Source: Brevundimonas intermedia (GTDB taxonomy: Bacteria; Pseudomonadota; Alphaproteobacteria; Caulobacterales; Caulobacteraceae). Taken from it: a stretch of DNA of 64,000 bases. The notes beneath the pieces were generated by a model. The model saw nothing but the letters and a program-made list of their open reading frames with translations, had not been told where the DNA came from and ran no database searches. Positions 27,907 through 36,283 of the stretch are shown in pieces. Made by a program: the position numbers and the translations under genes. The DNA is taken from positions 690,234 to 754,233 of the forward strand of contig NZ_BSFD01000002.1 in the NCBI RefSeq assembly GCF_027922165.1, in the 5' to 3' direction. The stretch's first letter is position 1. Every line of letters begins with the position of its first letter.

Positions 27907-29841
27907 TCAGAATTCTTCCCAGCCGTCAGAACCCGACCCCACTGGGATATGGCCTCCGTTCGCGACCTTGACGACGCGTTGCTCAACCCTCGGCGCCGGG
28001 CGCGAAGGGGGACCCGCCGGCCCACCTTGGGCAGACGAAGCCTTCCGGCCCGGCTTTCCACCGGACACCTGGAAGAAGGACACCTGAGCCGACAGTTCGG
28101 CCGTCTCCTGGCGCAGCGAATTGCTCGCCGCCGTCGCCTGTTCGACCATCGCAGCATTTTGCTGAGTGACCTGATCCATCTGGTTCACGGCGATATTGAT
28201 CTCGTGCAGGCCGGTGGCCTGTTCCTTGGCGGAGGCCGCGATCTCGACCACCAGGGCGCTGATGTCGTTGACCTGGGAGGCGATGGCCTGCAGGGCGGAC
28301 CCGGCCTCGCTGACCAGGCGGACGCCGTTCTCGACCTCGGAGCCGGAGCTGCTGATCAGGGTCTTGATCTCTTTGGCGGCCTCGGCCGAGCGCTGGGCCA
28401 GGGCCCGCACTTCGGAGGCGACCACGGCAAAGCCGCGGCCGGACTCGCCGGCCCGCGCCGCCTCGACCCCGGCGTTCAGGGCCAGCAGGTTGGTCTGGAA
28501 GGCGATCTCGTCGATCACGCCGACGATCTGGCTGATCTGGCGGGAGCCGTCCTCGATCTTCTGCATGGCTTGGACGGCGTTCATGACGACCGCGCCGGAG
28601 GCCTCTGCGCTTTGGCGCGCGCCGTTGGTCACAGTGGCGGCCTTGGTGGCGCCCTCCGCGGTCATGCGGACCGTGGCGGTGATTTCGTCCAAGGCGGCGG
28701 CGGTTTCTTCCAGGCTGGCGGCCTGTTGTTCGGTGCGGCGCGACAGGTCGTCGGACGCCTGACTGATCTCGCCGGCGCCGGAGTCGATGCCGTGGACCGA
28801 GCCGAGCACGCCGGTGACGGTCTCTTCAAGGCGGGCGATCGAGCGGTTGAAGTCGGTCTTCAGAATCTCGCTGCGCTCCGGGAAGGAGGCGTCGATGCGA
28901 TAGACCAGGTCACCCTCGGCCAGGGCGGACAGGCCCTTGCCCAGGCTTTCGATAACGACGGCGTTTTCGGCCGCTTCCTGCTTCGCGGCGGCCTCGCGGC
29001 GGCGACGTTCGGCTTCGGACTCGTCACGCATCGACTCCGCTTCCTGCTCCAGCGCCTTGGCGCGAAGACCATTGTCTCGGAAGACCTGCATGGCCTGGGC
29101 CATGGCCCCGACCTCGTCCTTGCGGTCCGTATCAGGAATGGCGACGTCCAGCTTTCCCTGCGCCATGACCGACATGGCGCCGGTCATACGGCGGACCGGG
29201 GCGACCATCAGGATCGAAAGCTGCACGCCCAGGAAGACGGCGGCTGCGACCAGGATCAGCCCGCCGACGGCCAAGGCGATGAAGGAGGCGGTGATCGCCG
29301 ACGCCTGTTCGGCGTCGCGAAGATTCATTCGCTCAACTTCGATGTCGCGGACCTGGGTGATGGCCTTGGTGATGTGGGTCACCCGAACCTTGTCGCCGGA
29401 GTCGATCACGACGCGCCGCGCGGCTTCGATACGCGCTGAATCAAGCGCGGCCTCGGTCAGCGGCGTCCCGAACTCGGTGCGCCACGCCGCCGCGTCCTGC
29501 TGAGCCTTGTCGACCAGCGCCTTCTCGTCGGCGGTGAGATTGGACGCCAGCAGAGCGGCGACGGATGCTTCGAACTGCTCCCAGCCGGTTTTATACACAT
29601 CGAGATAATCAGCATTGCCGGTAAGCAGCACGCCGCGCATCTGCGAGTTCAGGCGAATGAAGCCTTTCTCGGCAACGTGGGTATGGTCGATGATCGCCTT
29701 GCTCTCTGCGTTCAGCTCGGCGGCTGTCTTCATGGCGGACAGCTGGAAGAACACGGCGCCGATCATTGCGGCGGCCACGGTCAGCAAAAGGGCGAAGGCG
29801 ATCGCCAACTTCCGCTGCATCGGAATGTTCTTCGGATTCAT
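27907..29841 (-). CDS. Methyl-accepting chemotaxis protein
   Basis: 644 residues. An N-terminal membrane helix (about 12-32), a periplasmic sensing region of about 160 residues, and a second helix (about 190-212) are followed by HAMP modules (about 213-345) and a signalling domain whose tip is [36 protein letters not shown]. The protein ends in GWEEF, an xWxxF-type pentapeptide that tethers CheR or CheB in receptors such as Tar (NWETF), here after a flexible Pro/Gly linker. It therefore should be a full high-abundance receptor. No che genes are in the window. The upstream porin and C4-dicarboxylate genes suggest, without proof, that dicarboxylates are sensed. Confidence 0.93.
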   Translation of the reverse strand: MNPKNIPMQRKLAIAFALLLTVAAAMIGAVFFQLSAMKTAAELNAESKAIIDHTHVAEKGFIRLNSQMRGVLLTGNADYLDVYKTGWEQFEASVAALLASNLTADEKALVDKAQQDAAAWRTEFGTPLTEAALDSARIEAARRVVIDSGDKVRVTHITKAITQVRDIEVERMNLRDAEQASAITASFIALAVGGLILVAAAVFLGVQLSILMVAPVRRMTGAMSVMAQGKLDVAIPDTDRKDEVGAMAQAMQVFRDNGLRAKALEQEAESMRDESEAERRRREAAAKQEAAENAVVIESLGKGLSALAEGDLVYRIDASFPERSEILKTDFNRSIARLEETVTGVLGSVHGIDSGAGEISQASDDLSRRTEQQAASLEETAAALDEITATVRMTAEGATKAATVTNGARQSAEASGAVVMNAVQAMQKIEDGSRQISQIVGVIDEIAFQTNLLALNAGVEAARAGESGRGFAVVASEVRALAQRSAEAAKEIKTLISSSGSEVENGVRLVSEAGSALQAIASQVNDISALVVEIAASAKEQATGLHEINIAVNQMDQVTQQNAAMVEQATAASNSLRQETAELSAQVSFFQVSGGKPGRKASSAQGGPAGPPSRPAPRVEQRVVKVANGGHIPVGSGSDGWEEF

Positions 29842-29890
29842 TTTATCGTCTCGTTACGGCTCAATACTGTCTTGCGCGTTAGTTATGAAG

Positions 29891-29920
29891 AAACCCGAAA
29901 CGGCGGGCCGTTCCGGGTTT
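29891..29920. terminator. Intrinsic terminator between porin and chemoreceptor genes
   Basis: AAACCCGAAACGGC pairs with GCCGTTCCGGGTTT with one mismatch, giving a long hairpin with A/T-rich ends. It lies just after the porin stop and 50 bases before the chemoreceptor start, so the chemoreceptor has its own promoter or is fed by read-through. Confidence 0.75.
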
Positions 29921-29930
29921 ATGTTTAGAC

Positions 29931-31337
29931 TTAAAATGCGGTCTGGACGCGGACGGTGGCAGTATTGCCGCTGTCATCTCCAGCGAAGGTCCCTGTCGGG
30001 CTATCGACTGACCAAACACTCCAGTTCGCGGAAATGCGCGTGTTGTTCGTCGGGTACCAGTTGACCCCCAGCAGCCAGGTTTCGGCCTCGCCGCCGGCGG
30101 GGTTGTCGCTGTAGTCGGCGGTGTCGTAGCGTCCCACGACTTCCACTGCGCCGTAACCGTCAGCGCCCAGGGGATTCAGAACCTTGGGACGGGACCATGT
30201 GCCGGTGCGGGGCGAAAGCGGCGGCTTCTCACCGGTAATGAAGAAGCCGGCGGAGATGCTGTAGGCGTCCTGGTCATAGTCGCGAGCGGCGGTCTCAAGG
30301 ACACGCTTACCGCCCTCAGCCATCAGCCAACCCGAACGATGCACGCCGCCCAGTTCCAGCCCCAGACCCTTGCTGCCCTTGGGATCGGCGTAAGCTCCCG
30401 ACGAGAGACGTAGATTGTCGTTGCCGCGTGAGGTGACGACCAGGCTGCGCGCCGCCACCGAGCCGTTCGGCGTCAGATCTTCAACAAAGCCCCAACCGCC
30501 CAGATGCAGGAAGCCATTGTCGGTTTTGAGCGGGGACCAGTGGGTGCGGCCCATCAGGGTGACGCTGTCGTTGGTCGTGCCGCCGCTGATCGCGTCGCCG
30601 GTCAGCGAAAGCGAGGCATGCCAGACACTTCCGGTAAGCTTGGACGAAACGCCCACGCCGTATGCGCCGCGCTCTGGGCCGATGGTCGAGACCATCAAGC
30701 TGCGCTCCAGGAACGGGGTCAGATCTTCAGCCGCACCGCCTTCGACGCCGCGGTCGTTCAGGCGTTGGCCCATCGACAATTCCAGATCGCGGCCGCCCAG
30801 CTTGGTATTGTAGGCCATGAAGGCGTTAGCGATGCTTACGGCGTTGTCCGCCAGATCGGCTTCGATCCAGTAGGTAAAGCCGCCGGCGATCTTGCCCTGG
30901 CCGCCGATACGCAGGCCGCGCAGTTCGGTCGTAGTCAGGTTGCGGCTGTCGAAGTCGGAACCGAAGGTATTCGACAGATCTGCAGTGATCCGCATACGCG
31001 GCTTGAAGGTGAAGCTGCCGTCCGGGCTGCGCAGTTCAGGCAGACCCGTCGACCAGTCGACCGGCGAAGGCGCGCTGGCGGCCTGGACGGCCGGACGCGG
31101 AGCGGCTGCGGCGACGGGCGAAGGCGTTCCCGCCGCTGCGGACGCCGTGGCTTGCGTTGTGGCGTGGGCTTGAGCTTGAGCTTGAGCCTGAGACTGAGCC
31201 TCGAGTTGCTCGAGACGGGCCGACAGGGCCTGGACCTGGGCTCGAAGGGTGGAGATCTCATCCGCCGATTGAGCGAAGGCTGACGAGCTTAGCGCGGCGA
31301 AGCCGACACCTGCCAGCAGGGCGCGTTGAATCATCAT
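29931..31337 (-). CDS. OprO/OprP-type outer-membrane porin
   Basis: 468 residues. A Sec signal peptide (about 1-23, AFA-Q) precedes a coiled coil of about 25 residues (EISTLRAQVQALSARLEQLEAQ) and an Ala/Gln low-complexity stretch, then a beta-barrel of the OprO/OprP phosphate-selective porin family (PDGSFTFKPRMRITAD, WIEADLADNAVSI, ending in VRVQTAF). The family forms trimeric anion channels. The coiled coil probably drives trimerisation and crosses the periplasm toward peptidoglycan. The start is the first of two adjacent ATGs, 31337 or 31334. dctA lies just upstream in the same direction, so the anion passed may be a C4-dicarboxylate rather than phosphate, which is my inference. Confidence 0.88.
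   Translation of the reverse strand: MMIQRALLAGVGFAALSSSAFAQSADEISTLRAQVQALSARLEQLEAQSQAQAQAQAHATTQATASAAAGTPSPVAAAAPRPAVQAASAPSPVDWSTGLPELRSPDGSFTFKPRMRITADLSNTFGSDFDSRNLTTTELRGLRIGGQGKIAGGFTYWIEADLADNAVSIANAFMAYNTKLGGRDLELSMGQRLNDRGVEGGAAEDLTPFLERSLMVSTIGPERGAYGVGVSSKLTGSVWHASLSLTGDAISGGTTNDSVTLMGRTHWSPLKTDNGFLHLGGWGFVEDLTPNGSVAARSLVVTSRGNDNLRLSSGAYADPKGSKGLGLELGGVHRSGWLMAEGGKRVLETAARDYDQDAYSISAGFFITGEKPPLSPRTGTWSRPKVLNPLGADGYGAVEVVGRYDTADYSDNPAGGEAETWLLGVNWYPTNNTRISANWSVWSVDSPTGTFAGDDSGNTATVRVQTAF
31168..31205. repeat. Short hexamer-like tandem repeat inside the porin gene
   Basis: About six imperfect copies of GCTTGA/GCCTGA in the coding strand's complement encode the Gln-Ala repeats between the coiled coil and barrel. 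It may vary in copy number by slippage while keeping frame because the unit is six bases. Confidence 0.6.
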
Positions 31338-31457
31338 GGGGCTGTACTCGTCAGTGAATGATCGTTGGCGCCAGACGTAAAGCCTGACTGTTAACGAAGG
31401 GCCAAACCTAGATAAGCAGAACTGCGTATCGCCGGTTGAACAGGTTCCGAATGCAGT

Positions 31458-31488
31458 ACAGGCGCCGCGCTTTCGCAACGGCGCCTGT
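31458..31488. terminator. Intrinsic terminator hairpin after dctA
   Basis: ACAGGCGCCG (31458-31467) pairs perfectly with CGGCGCCTGT (31479-31488) across an 11-base loop. It lies just past the dctA stop. The leftward T-run is weak, while the rightward side has TTTT. Confidence 0.65.
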
Positions 31489-31503
31489 TTTCCGGGGAGG
31501 AAT

Positions 31504-32859
31504 TCAGTCGGCGGTGACCAGATCCTTGTCACCCGGCCCGGCGGCGGGATCGGGCTGAGCCGCGATCGGTTGGGCCGGGCCGTTGAGCGCCGCGTTAAGG
31601 GCGTCCCGGTCCAGTTCGCCCTCCCATCGGGCGACGACGATGGTGGCCACCGCATTGCCGATGAAGTTGGTCAGGGCCCGGCACTCGCTCATGAAGCGGT
31701 CGATGCCGAGGATCAAAGCCATGCCCGCGACCGGGACCGTGGGGACCACCGACAGGGTCGCCGCCAGGGTGATGAAGCCGGCGCCGGTGATGCCGGCCGC
31801 GCCCTTGGACGACAGCATGGCGACCAGCAGCAGGAGAATCTGCTGTTCCAGCGTCAGGTCGATGTTCAGCGCCTGGGCGATGAACAGAGCCGCCATGGTC
31901 ATATAGATATTGGTGCCGTCCAGATTGAACGAATAGCCGGTCGGCACGACCAGGCCGACCACCGACTTCGACGCGCCGGCGCGTTCCATCTTGTTCAGCA
32001 GCGAAGGCAGCGCCGCTTCAGAGGACGAAGTGCCCAGGACCAGCAGCAGTTCTTCCTTCAAATAGCGGATAAGCTTCAGGATGTTGAAGCCGTTCGCCCA
32101 GGCCACCAGACCCAGGATGCCGACCACGAAGACGATGGCGGTGATGTAAAAAGTGGCGACCAGAGCGGCCAGATTGGCGATCGAGCCGATGCCGTACTTG
32201 CCGATGGTGAAGGCGAAGGCCCCGAAGGCGCCGATGGGCGCGGCCTTCATCAGAATGGCCACCAGTTTGAAGAAGGCGTGGCTGATCGATTCCAGGAAGT
32301 TCAACACCGGCTTGCCGACGTCGCCGACCAAGGCCAGAGCCAGGCCGAACAGGACCGAGACGAAGAGGACCTGTAGAATATTGCCCTCGGAGAAGGCCGA
32401 AACCATCGTGTCCGGAATGATGCCCATCAGGAAGCCGGTGATGGTCGTCTCGTGCGCCTGCTCGGAATATTTGGCGACCGCGCCCACATCCAGGGTGGCG
32501 GGGTCGATGTTCAACCCGCGTCCCGGCTGGACGATGTTGGCGATGATCAGCCCGACGATCAGGGCCAGGGTCGAGAAGGTCAGGAAATAGGCGAAGGCCT
32601 TAGCCGCCACGCGGCCCACACGGCCGATGTCGCTCATGCCGGCAATGCCGGTGACGATGGTCAGGAAGATGACCGGCGCGATGATCATCTTCACCAGCTT
32701 GATGAAGGCGTCGCCCAACGGCTTGAGGCTTTCCCCGAAGGCAGGCCAGAAATGCCCGATGACGGCGCCCGCAACGATGGCCGTCAGCACTTGGAAATAG
32801 AGATGCCGATAGAAGGGTCGGCGAACGGCCGGCTCAGCGGCGGAAGGAATCGCGATCAC
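31504..32859 (-). CDS. dctA: C4-dicarboxylate:cation symporter
   Basis: 451 residues. It imports succinate, fumarate and malate with cations (DAACS/SLC1 family). Eight or more hydrophobic segments are visible, together with the family blocks [14 protein letters not shown] (the serine-rich hairpin), [22 protein letters not shown], and [19 protein letters not shown]. The start is GTG at 32859 with an excellent CAGGAGACTCCC ribosome-binding site; a TTG at 32886 lacks one. The gene is divergent from dctB-dctD, and the gap holds a candidate sigma-54 promoter and two DctD-type sites, so it is probably induced by dicarboxylates through DctB/DctD. Confidence 0.95.
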   Translation of the reverse strand: MIAIPSAAEPAVRRPFYRHLYFQVLTAIVAGAVIGHFWPAFGESLKPLGDAFIKLVKMIIAPVIFLTIVTGIAGMSDIGRVGRVAAKAFAYFLTFSTLALIVGLIIANIVQPGRGLNIDPATLDVGAVAKYSEQAHETTITGFLMGIIPDTMVSAFSEGNILQVLFVSVLFGLALALVGDVGKPVLNFLESISHAFFKLVAILMKAAPIGAFGAFAFTIGKYGIGSIANLAALVATFYITAIVFVVGILGLVAWANGFNILKLIRYLKEELLLVLGTSSSEAALPSLLNKMERAGASKSVVGLVVPTGYSFNLDGTNIYMTMAALFIAQALNIDLTLEQQILLLLVAMLSSKGAAGITGAGFITLAATLSVVPTVPVAGMALILGIDRFMSECRALTNFIGNAVATIVVARWEGELDRDALNAALNGPAQPIAAQPDPAAGPGDKDLVTAD

Positions 32860-32949
32860 GGGAGTCTCCTGTCGTTGCGGGACCAATCCCGCGGTTTCCT
32901 CGGCGGCCCCCGCTGCTGACGTCGAGGTGCACGGTCAAATGTCCCGCAC

Positions 32950-32966
32950 GGCTTGAAACCATCCAA
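32950..32966 (-). promoter_or_regulatory. Candidate sigma-54 promoter for dctA
   Basis: On the minus strand TTGGATGGTTTCAAGCC has GG and GC exactly 10 bases apart, as in the -24/-12 pattern (TGGCACG-N4-TTGC). The other positions match loosely. It lies about 90 bases upstream of the dctA start and 80-140 bases downstream of the two DctD-type sites, which is the expected arrangement. Confidence 0.5.
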
Positions 32967-33043
32967 GCTCATTCGACAGATACTCTAAACTGTTGTTTTA
33001 TAAAGATACTCATTCTTTATGGTAGCCTTGGGCGCACAAGAGC

Positions 33044-33059
33044 GTGCGAGATGCCGCAC
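33044..33059. promoter_or_regulatory. DctD-type upstream activator site 1
   Basis: GTGCGAGATGCCGCAC: perfect GTGCG/CGCAC arms with a 6-base spacer, the same geometry as the rhizobial dctA activator sites (GTGCGGAAATCCGCAC). Confidence 0.6.
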
Positions 33060-33075
33060 AATAGGCTCGCGGATT

Positions 33076-33093
33076 TGTGTGAAATGTCGCACA
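33076..33093. promoter_or_regulatory. DctD-type upstream activator site 2
   Basis: TGTGTGAAATGTCGCACA has the same arms and spacing as site 1, with one mismatch. The two centres are 33 bases apart, about three helical turns, so two DctD dimers would bind on one face. It ends just before the chosen dctB start (33102), which argues against the longer dctB reading frame. Confidence 0.6.
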
Positions 33094-33101
33094 AATCCGG
33101 A

Positions 33102-34943
33102 ATGGAACCATCCGCGCCCCATAGAATACTCGAAGGAACCTCGAGTTTTATCAGAAATCCCTGGACGGTCTTGGCCGCCGCTTGGCTGGCGGCGAGTCTT
33201 TTTCTGGGCGGCGTCGCCGGCGAGGCCGCGAGACGTAACGCGCTCGAAGAACTGGAGCGACAGGCGACCGCCGGCGCCGCCATGCATGCGGCGGTGTTGC
33301 GCAGCGAGTTGGAAAAGCAGCGCGCGGCGCCTGTCATCCTGGCAGAGGATCCCGATGTGGCGAGGCTTCTGGCGGCACCGGACGCCCGTACCGTGGATCG
33401 CGTCGATCGCAAGCTTGAGCGTCTGGCGATCCAGATGCGCGCAGCCGTCATCTATGTCCTGGACGCCAAAGGCTTGACCCTGGCGTCCAGCAATTGGCGG
33501 GCGCCGACCAGCTTCGTCGGCATACGCTACGACTTCAGACCCTATTTCACCAACGCCATGCGCGACGCGAAGGGCGAATTCTACGCGCTCGGCACACGCA
33601 GCGGACGACCCGGCCTGTATCTTTCTCGCCGCGTGGACTCGAGCGACGGAACGCCTTTGGGCGTCGTGGTGCTGAAGCTGGAATTCGACGCATTGGAGTC
33701 CGAATGGCGCAGTTCGGGCGAACCCGCCTGGGTCGCCGATCCGGGCGGCGTGGTGCTGGTGACCAGCGTGCCGGAATGGCGTTTCCGCGCCACGGGACCG
33801 ATGGACGAAACCCGGCGTCGTCTCAGCCAGACCGATCTGACCCTGCGCCCCGACGCCCTCGCCCCCCTGCCCTTCCGGACGCCGGACGGCGACCGTCCGC
33901 GGCTGGTGCGCACAGCCGTCGGCGAGGGGCGCCCCCAAACCTGGATGCACTCTCAGACCGGAACGGCCATGCCGGGATGGACTCTGCATCTGCTGACGCC
34001 CGAGCGAGGCATGGTCGGGACCGCCGTGGCGGGCGGGCGCGGACTCGCCTTGCTGATCACCAGCCTGCTCGCTCTCGCTGCAGCCCTGCTGTTGCGTCGG
34101 CGTCATCAGGCCATCGCCCGCGCACGGGCCGAAGAGGAAGGCCGTCTGGAGCTTGAACGCCGCATCCGAGAACGCACCCATGAATTGCACGAAGCCAATC
34201 TGGCCCTGAACCGACAGATTGAGGAGCGTCGGCGCGCCGAAGCCGCCCGGGAGTTGCTGCGCGACGAACTGGTTCAGGCCAGCAAGCTGGCGGCTCTGGG
34301 TCAGATCGTGGCCAGCGTGGCTCATGAGATCAACCAGCCCGTCGCCGCCATCTGGACTCATGCGGACACTGCGGTCCTGTTGCTGGAGCGGGATCAGACG
34401 GACAAGGCGCGCGACGCGCTTCGGAAGATCGGCGATCTGACCCGCCGGATCGGCGCCATCACCCAGGATCTACGTCTCTTCTCGCGCAAGGCCGCGCCCA
34501 GCATCGACGAAATCCGGCTGGAAGACGCCATCCAGGGCGGCCTTCAGCTGACCCGTGGAAGGCTCGAGGAAGGCGGGATAAGTCTGGAACGGATCGGCGA
34601 CGGCGACGTCAACATCCTCGCCGATCAATTCCGGCTGGAACAGGTCGTCGTCAATCTGATCAAGAACGCCGCCGAAGCCATGGAGGGCCAGGACGACGCC
34701 CGGCTGGTCCTGACGGTGGAACGCCAAGGCGAGCGGGTGCGGCTGATCTTCGCTGACAACGGCCCCGGCGTCGCGCCCGAGGTGGCCAGCCAGTTGTTCA
34801 CCCCCTTCGTCACCACCCGAGCCAACGGCCTGGGCCTAGGCCTGGTCATCTGCCGCGACATAATCGCCAGTTTCGGAGGCGAGCTGGACCTGCTTCCCAC
34901 GGCCCGGGGCGCAACCTTCATCGCCTCGCTAAAAGCCGCCTGA
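33102..34943 (+). CDS. dctB: C4-dicarboxylate sensor histidine kinase
   Basis: 613 residues. A membrane helix (about 20-40), a large periplasmic dCACHE sensor (about 45-300, with GIRYDFRPYFTNAMRDAKGEFYALGTRSGRPG typical of DctB), a second helix (about 312-335), a coiled coil, an H-box around His408 (AHEINQPVAA) and an HATPase domain (NLIKNAAEAM, DNGPGV, NGLGLGLVICRDI). It senses external C4-dicarboxylates and phosphorylates DctD. The ATG at 33102 is preferred because the upstream frame runs through the DctD-type sites. The dctD start overlaps its stop by one base (TGATG). Confidence 0.92.
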   Translation: MEPSAPHRILEGTSSFIRNPWTVLAAAWLAASLFLGGVAGEAARRNALEELERQATAGAAMHAAVLRSELEKQRAAPVILAEDPDVARLLAAPDARTVDRVDRKLERLAIQMRAAVIYVLDAKGLTLASSNWRAPTSFVGIRYDFRPYFTNAMRDAKGEFYALGTRSGRPGLYLSRRVDSSDGTPLGVVVLKLEFDALESEWRSSGEPAWVADPGGVVLVTSVPEWRFRATGPMDETRRRLSQTDLTLRPDALAPLPFRTPDGDRPRLVRTAVGEGRPQTWMHSQTGTAMPGWTLHLLTPERGMVGTAVAGGRGLALLITSLLALAAALLLRRRHQAIARARAEEEGRLELERRIRERTHELHEANLALNRQIEERRRAEAARELLRDELVQASKLAALGQIVASVAHEINQPVAAIWTHADTAVLLLERDQTDKARDALRKIGDLTRRIGAITQDLRLFSRKAAPSIDEIRLEDAIQGGLQLTRGRLEEGGISLERIGDGDVNILADQFRLEQVVVNLIKNAAEAMEGQDDARLVLTVERQGERVRLIFADNGPGVAPEVASQLFTPFVTTRANGLGLGLVICRDIIASFGGELDLLPTARGATFIASLKAA

Positions 34944-36280
34944 TGCAGCCGTTTTCTTCGCAAACCGTCGCCCTGGTCGAGGACGACGCCGATTTCCGAC
35001 AGGCGCTGGTGGAGCGTATGACGCTGGAGGGGCTGGAGGTGAAAGCCTTCGCCGCCGCCGAGCCTGCGCTGAAGGCTGTGACCGCTGATTTTTCCGGCGT
35101 TGTCGTCACCGACCTTCGTATGCCCGGCTTGGACGGACGCCAGCTTTTGACCAGGCTTCAGGTGCTAGACCCGACCCTTCCAGTCATCATGATCACAGGG
35201 CACGGCGACATCGCCGACGCGGTGGCCGCCATGCACGACGGGGCCTATGACTTTGTGGCGAAACCGTTCCCCTTCGAGCGTCTTCAGGACAGCTTGAACC
35301 GAGCGCTGGAGAAGCGCAGCCTGGTGCTGGAAAACCGACGCCTGGCCGCCCTGGCCGCCGGAGACGGCGGCCATGAACTGCCGCTGACCGGCTCATCGCG
35401 CGCCATCACGGCGCTGCGGGCCACCATCGCCCAGATCGCCGACGCCCGGATGGATGTGCTGATCGAAGGCGAGACGGGCGTCGGCAAGGAGGCGGTGGCG
35501 CGGGCCCTGCACAACGGCGGTCGCCGCCGGCTGGCGCCGTTCGTCGCCGTCAACTGCGGCGCCCTGCCCGACGGCTTGATCGAGAGCGAATTGTTCGGCC
35601 ACGAACTGGGCGCCTTCGCTGGCGCCATGCGACGGCGGGTCGGGCATGTGGAGCGGGCGCACAATGGTTCGCTGTTTCTCGACGAGGTCGAGAGCATGCC
35701 GCTGGCGGTTCAGGTCAAAATGCTCCGAGTGCTCGAGGAGCGCGAAATTCACCCGATCGGCGCCAATGAACCGAGGGTGCTGGACCTGCGGATCCTGGCC
35801 TCGGCCAAGATTGATCTGGGCGAGGCGGCGCGGCGGGGAGATTTCCGCGAGGACCTCTTTTACCGGCTGAATGTCGTGCGGCTGCGGGTGCCGCCGCTAC
35901 GTGAGCGTCGCGAGGATATTCCCCTGTTGTTCGCCCAATTCCTGCGCCGCGCCGCAGACCGCCACGGCGTCGAACCGCCGAGCGTGACCGACGGCGTCCG
36001 CCGGCGTCTTCTGGAAGAGGACTGGCCCGGCAATATTCGCGAACTGGCCCATTTCGCGGAACGGGTCGTCCTGGGCCTTGAGGACCGATCCGGCGTCGAG
36101 GACTCTGGCCTCAGTCTGCCCGACCGGCTGCACCGGTTCGAGGGCGAGCTGTTGCGGGGCGCCCTTCAGGTCCACCGCGGCGACATCGTTGCAGTGCTCG
36201 AAGAAATGCGAATCCCGCGCAAGACCCTATACGACAAGCTCCAGCGCCACGGGTTGAAGCCCGCCGACTTCCGCGCCTGA
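34943..36280 (+). CDS. dctD: Sigma-54-type response regulator DctD with altered GAFTGA loop
   Basis: 445 residues. The receiver domain has Asp57 (VVVTDLRMPG). A central AAA+ domain has the Walker A GETGVGKE (about 176-183) and Walker B GSLFLDEVESM (about 242-252). A C-terminal FIS-like helix-turn-helix follows (RIPRKTLYDKLQRHG). In NtrC-class activators the loop GAFTGA touches sigma-54. Here it is GAFAGA (223-228), with Thr replaced by Ala. Either the loop tolerates Ala in this lineage or the protein activates differently. The context (dctA, dctB, matching operator sites and candidate promoter) otherwise fits DctD completely. Confidence 0.92.
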   Translation: MQPFSSQTVALVEDDADFRQALVERMTLEGLEVKAFAAAEPALKAVTADFSGVVVTDLRMPGLDGRQLLTRLQVLDPTLPVIMITGHGDIADAVAAMHDGAYDFVAKPFPFERLQDSLNRALEKRSLVLENRRLAALAAGDGGHELPLTGSSRAITALRATIAQIADARMDVLIEGETGVGKEAVARALHNGGRRRLAPFVAVNCGALPDGLIESELFGHELGAFAGAMRRRVGHVERAHNGSLFLDEVESMPLAVQVKMLRVLEEREIHPIGANEPRVLDLRILASAKIDLGEAARRGDFREDLFYRLNVVRLRVPPLRERREDIPLLFAQFLRRAADRHGVEPPSVTDGVRRRLLEEDWPGNIRELAHFAERVVLGLEDRSGVEDSGLSLPDRLHRFEGELLRGALQVHRGDIVAVLEEMRIPRKTLYDKLQRHGLKPADFRA

Positions 36281-36283
36281 ACA

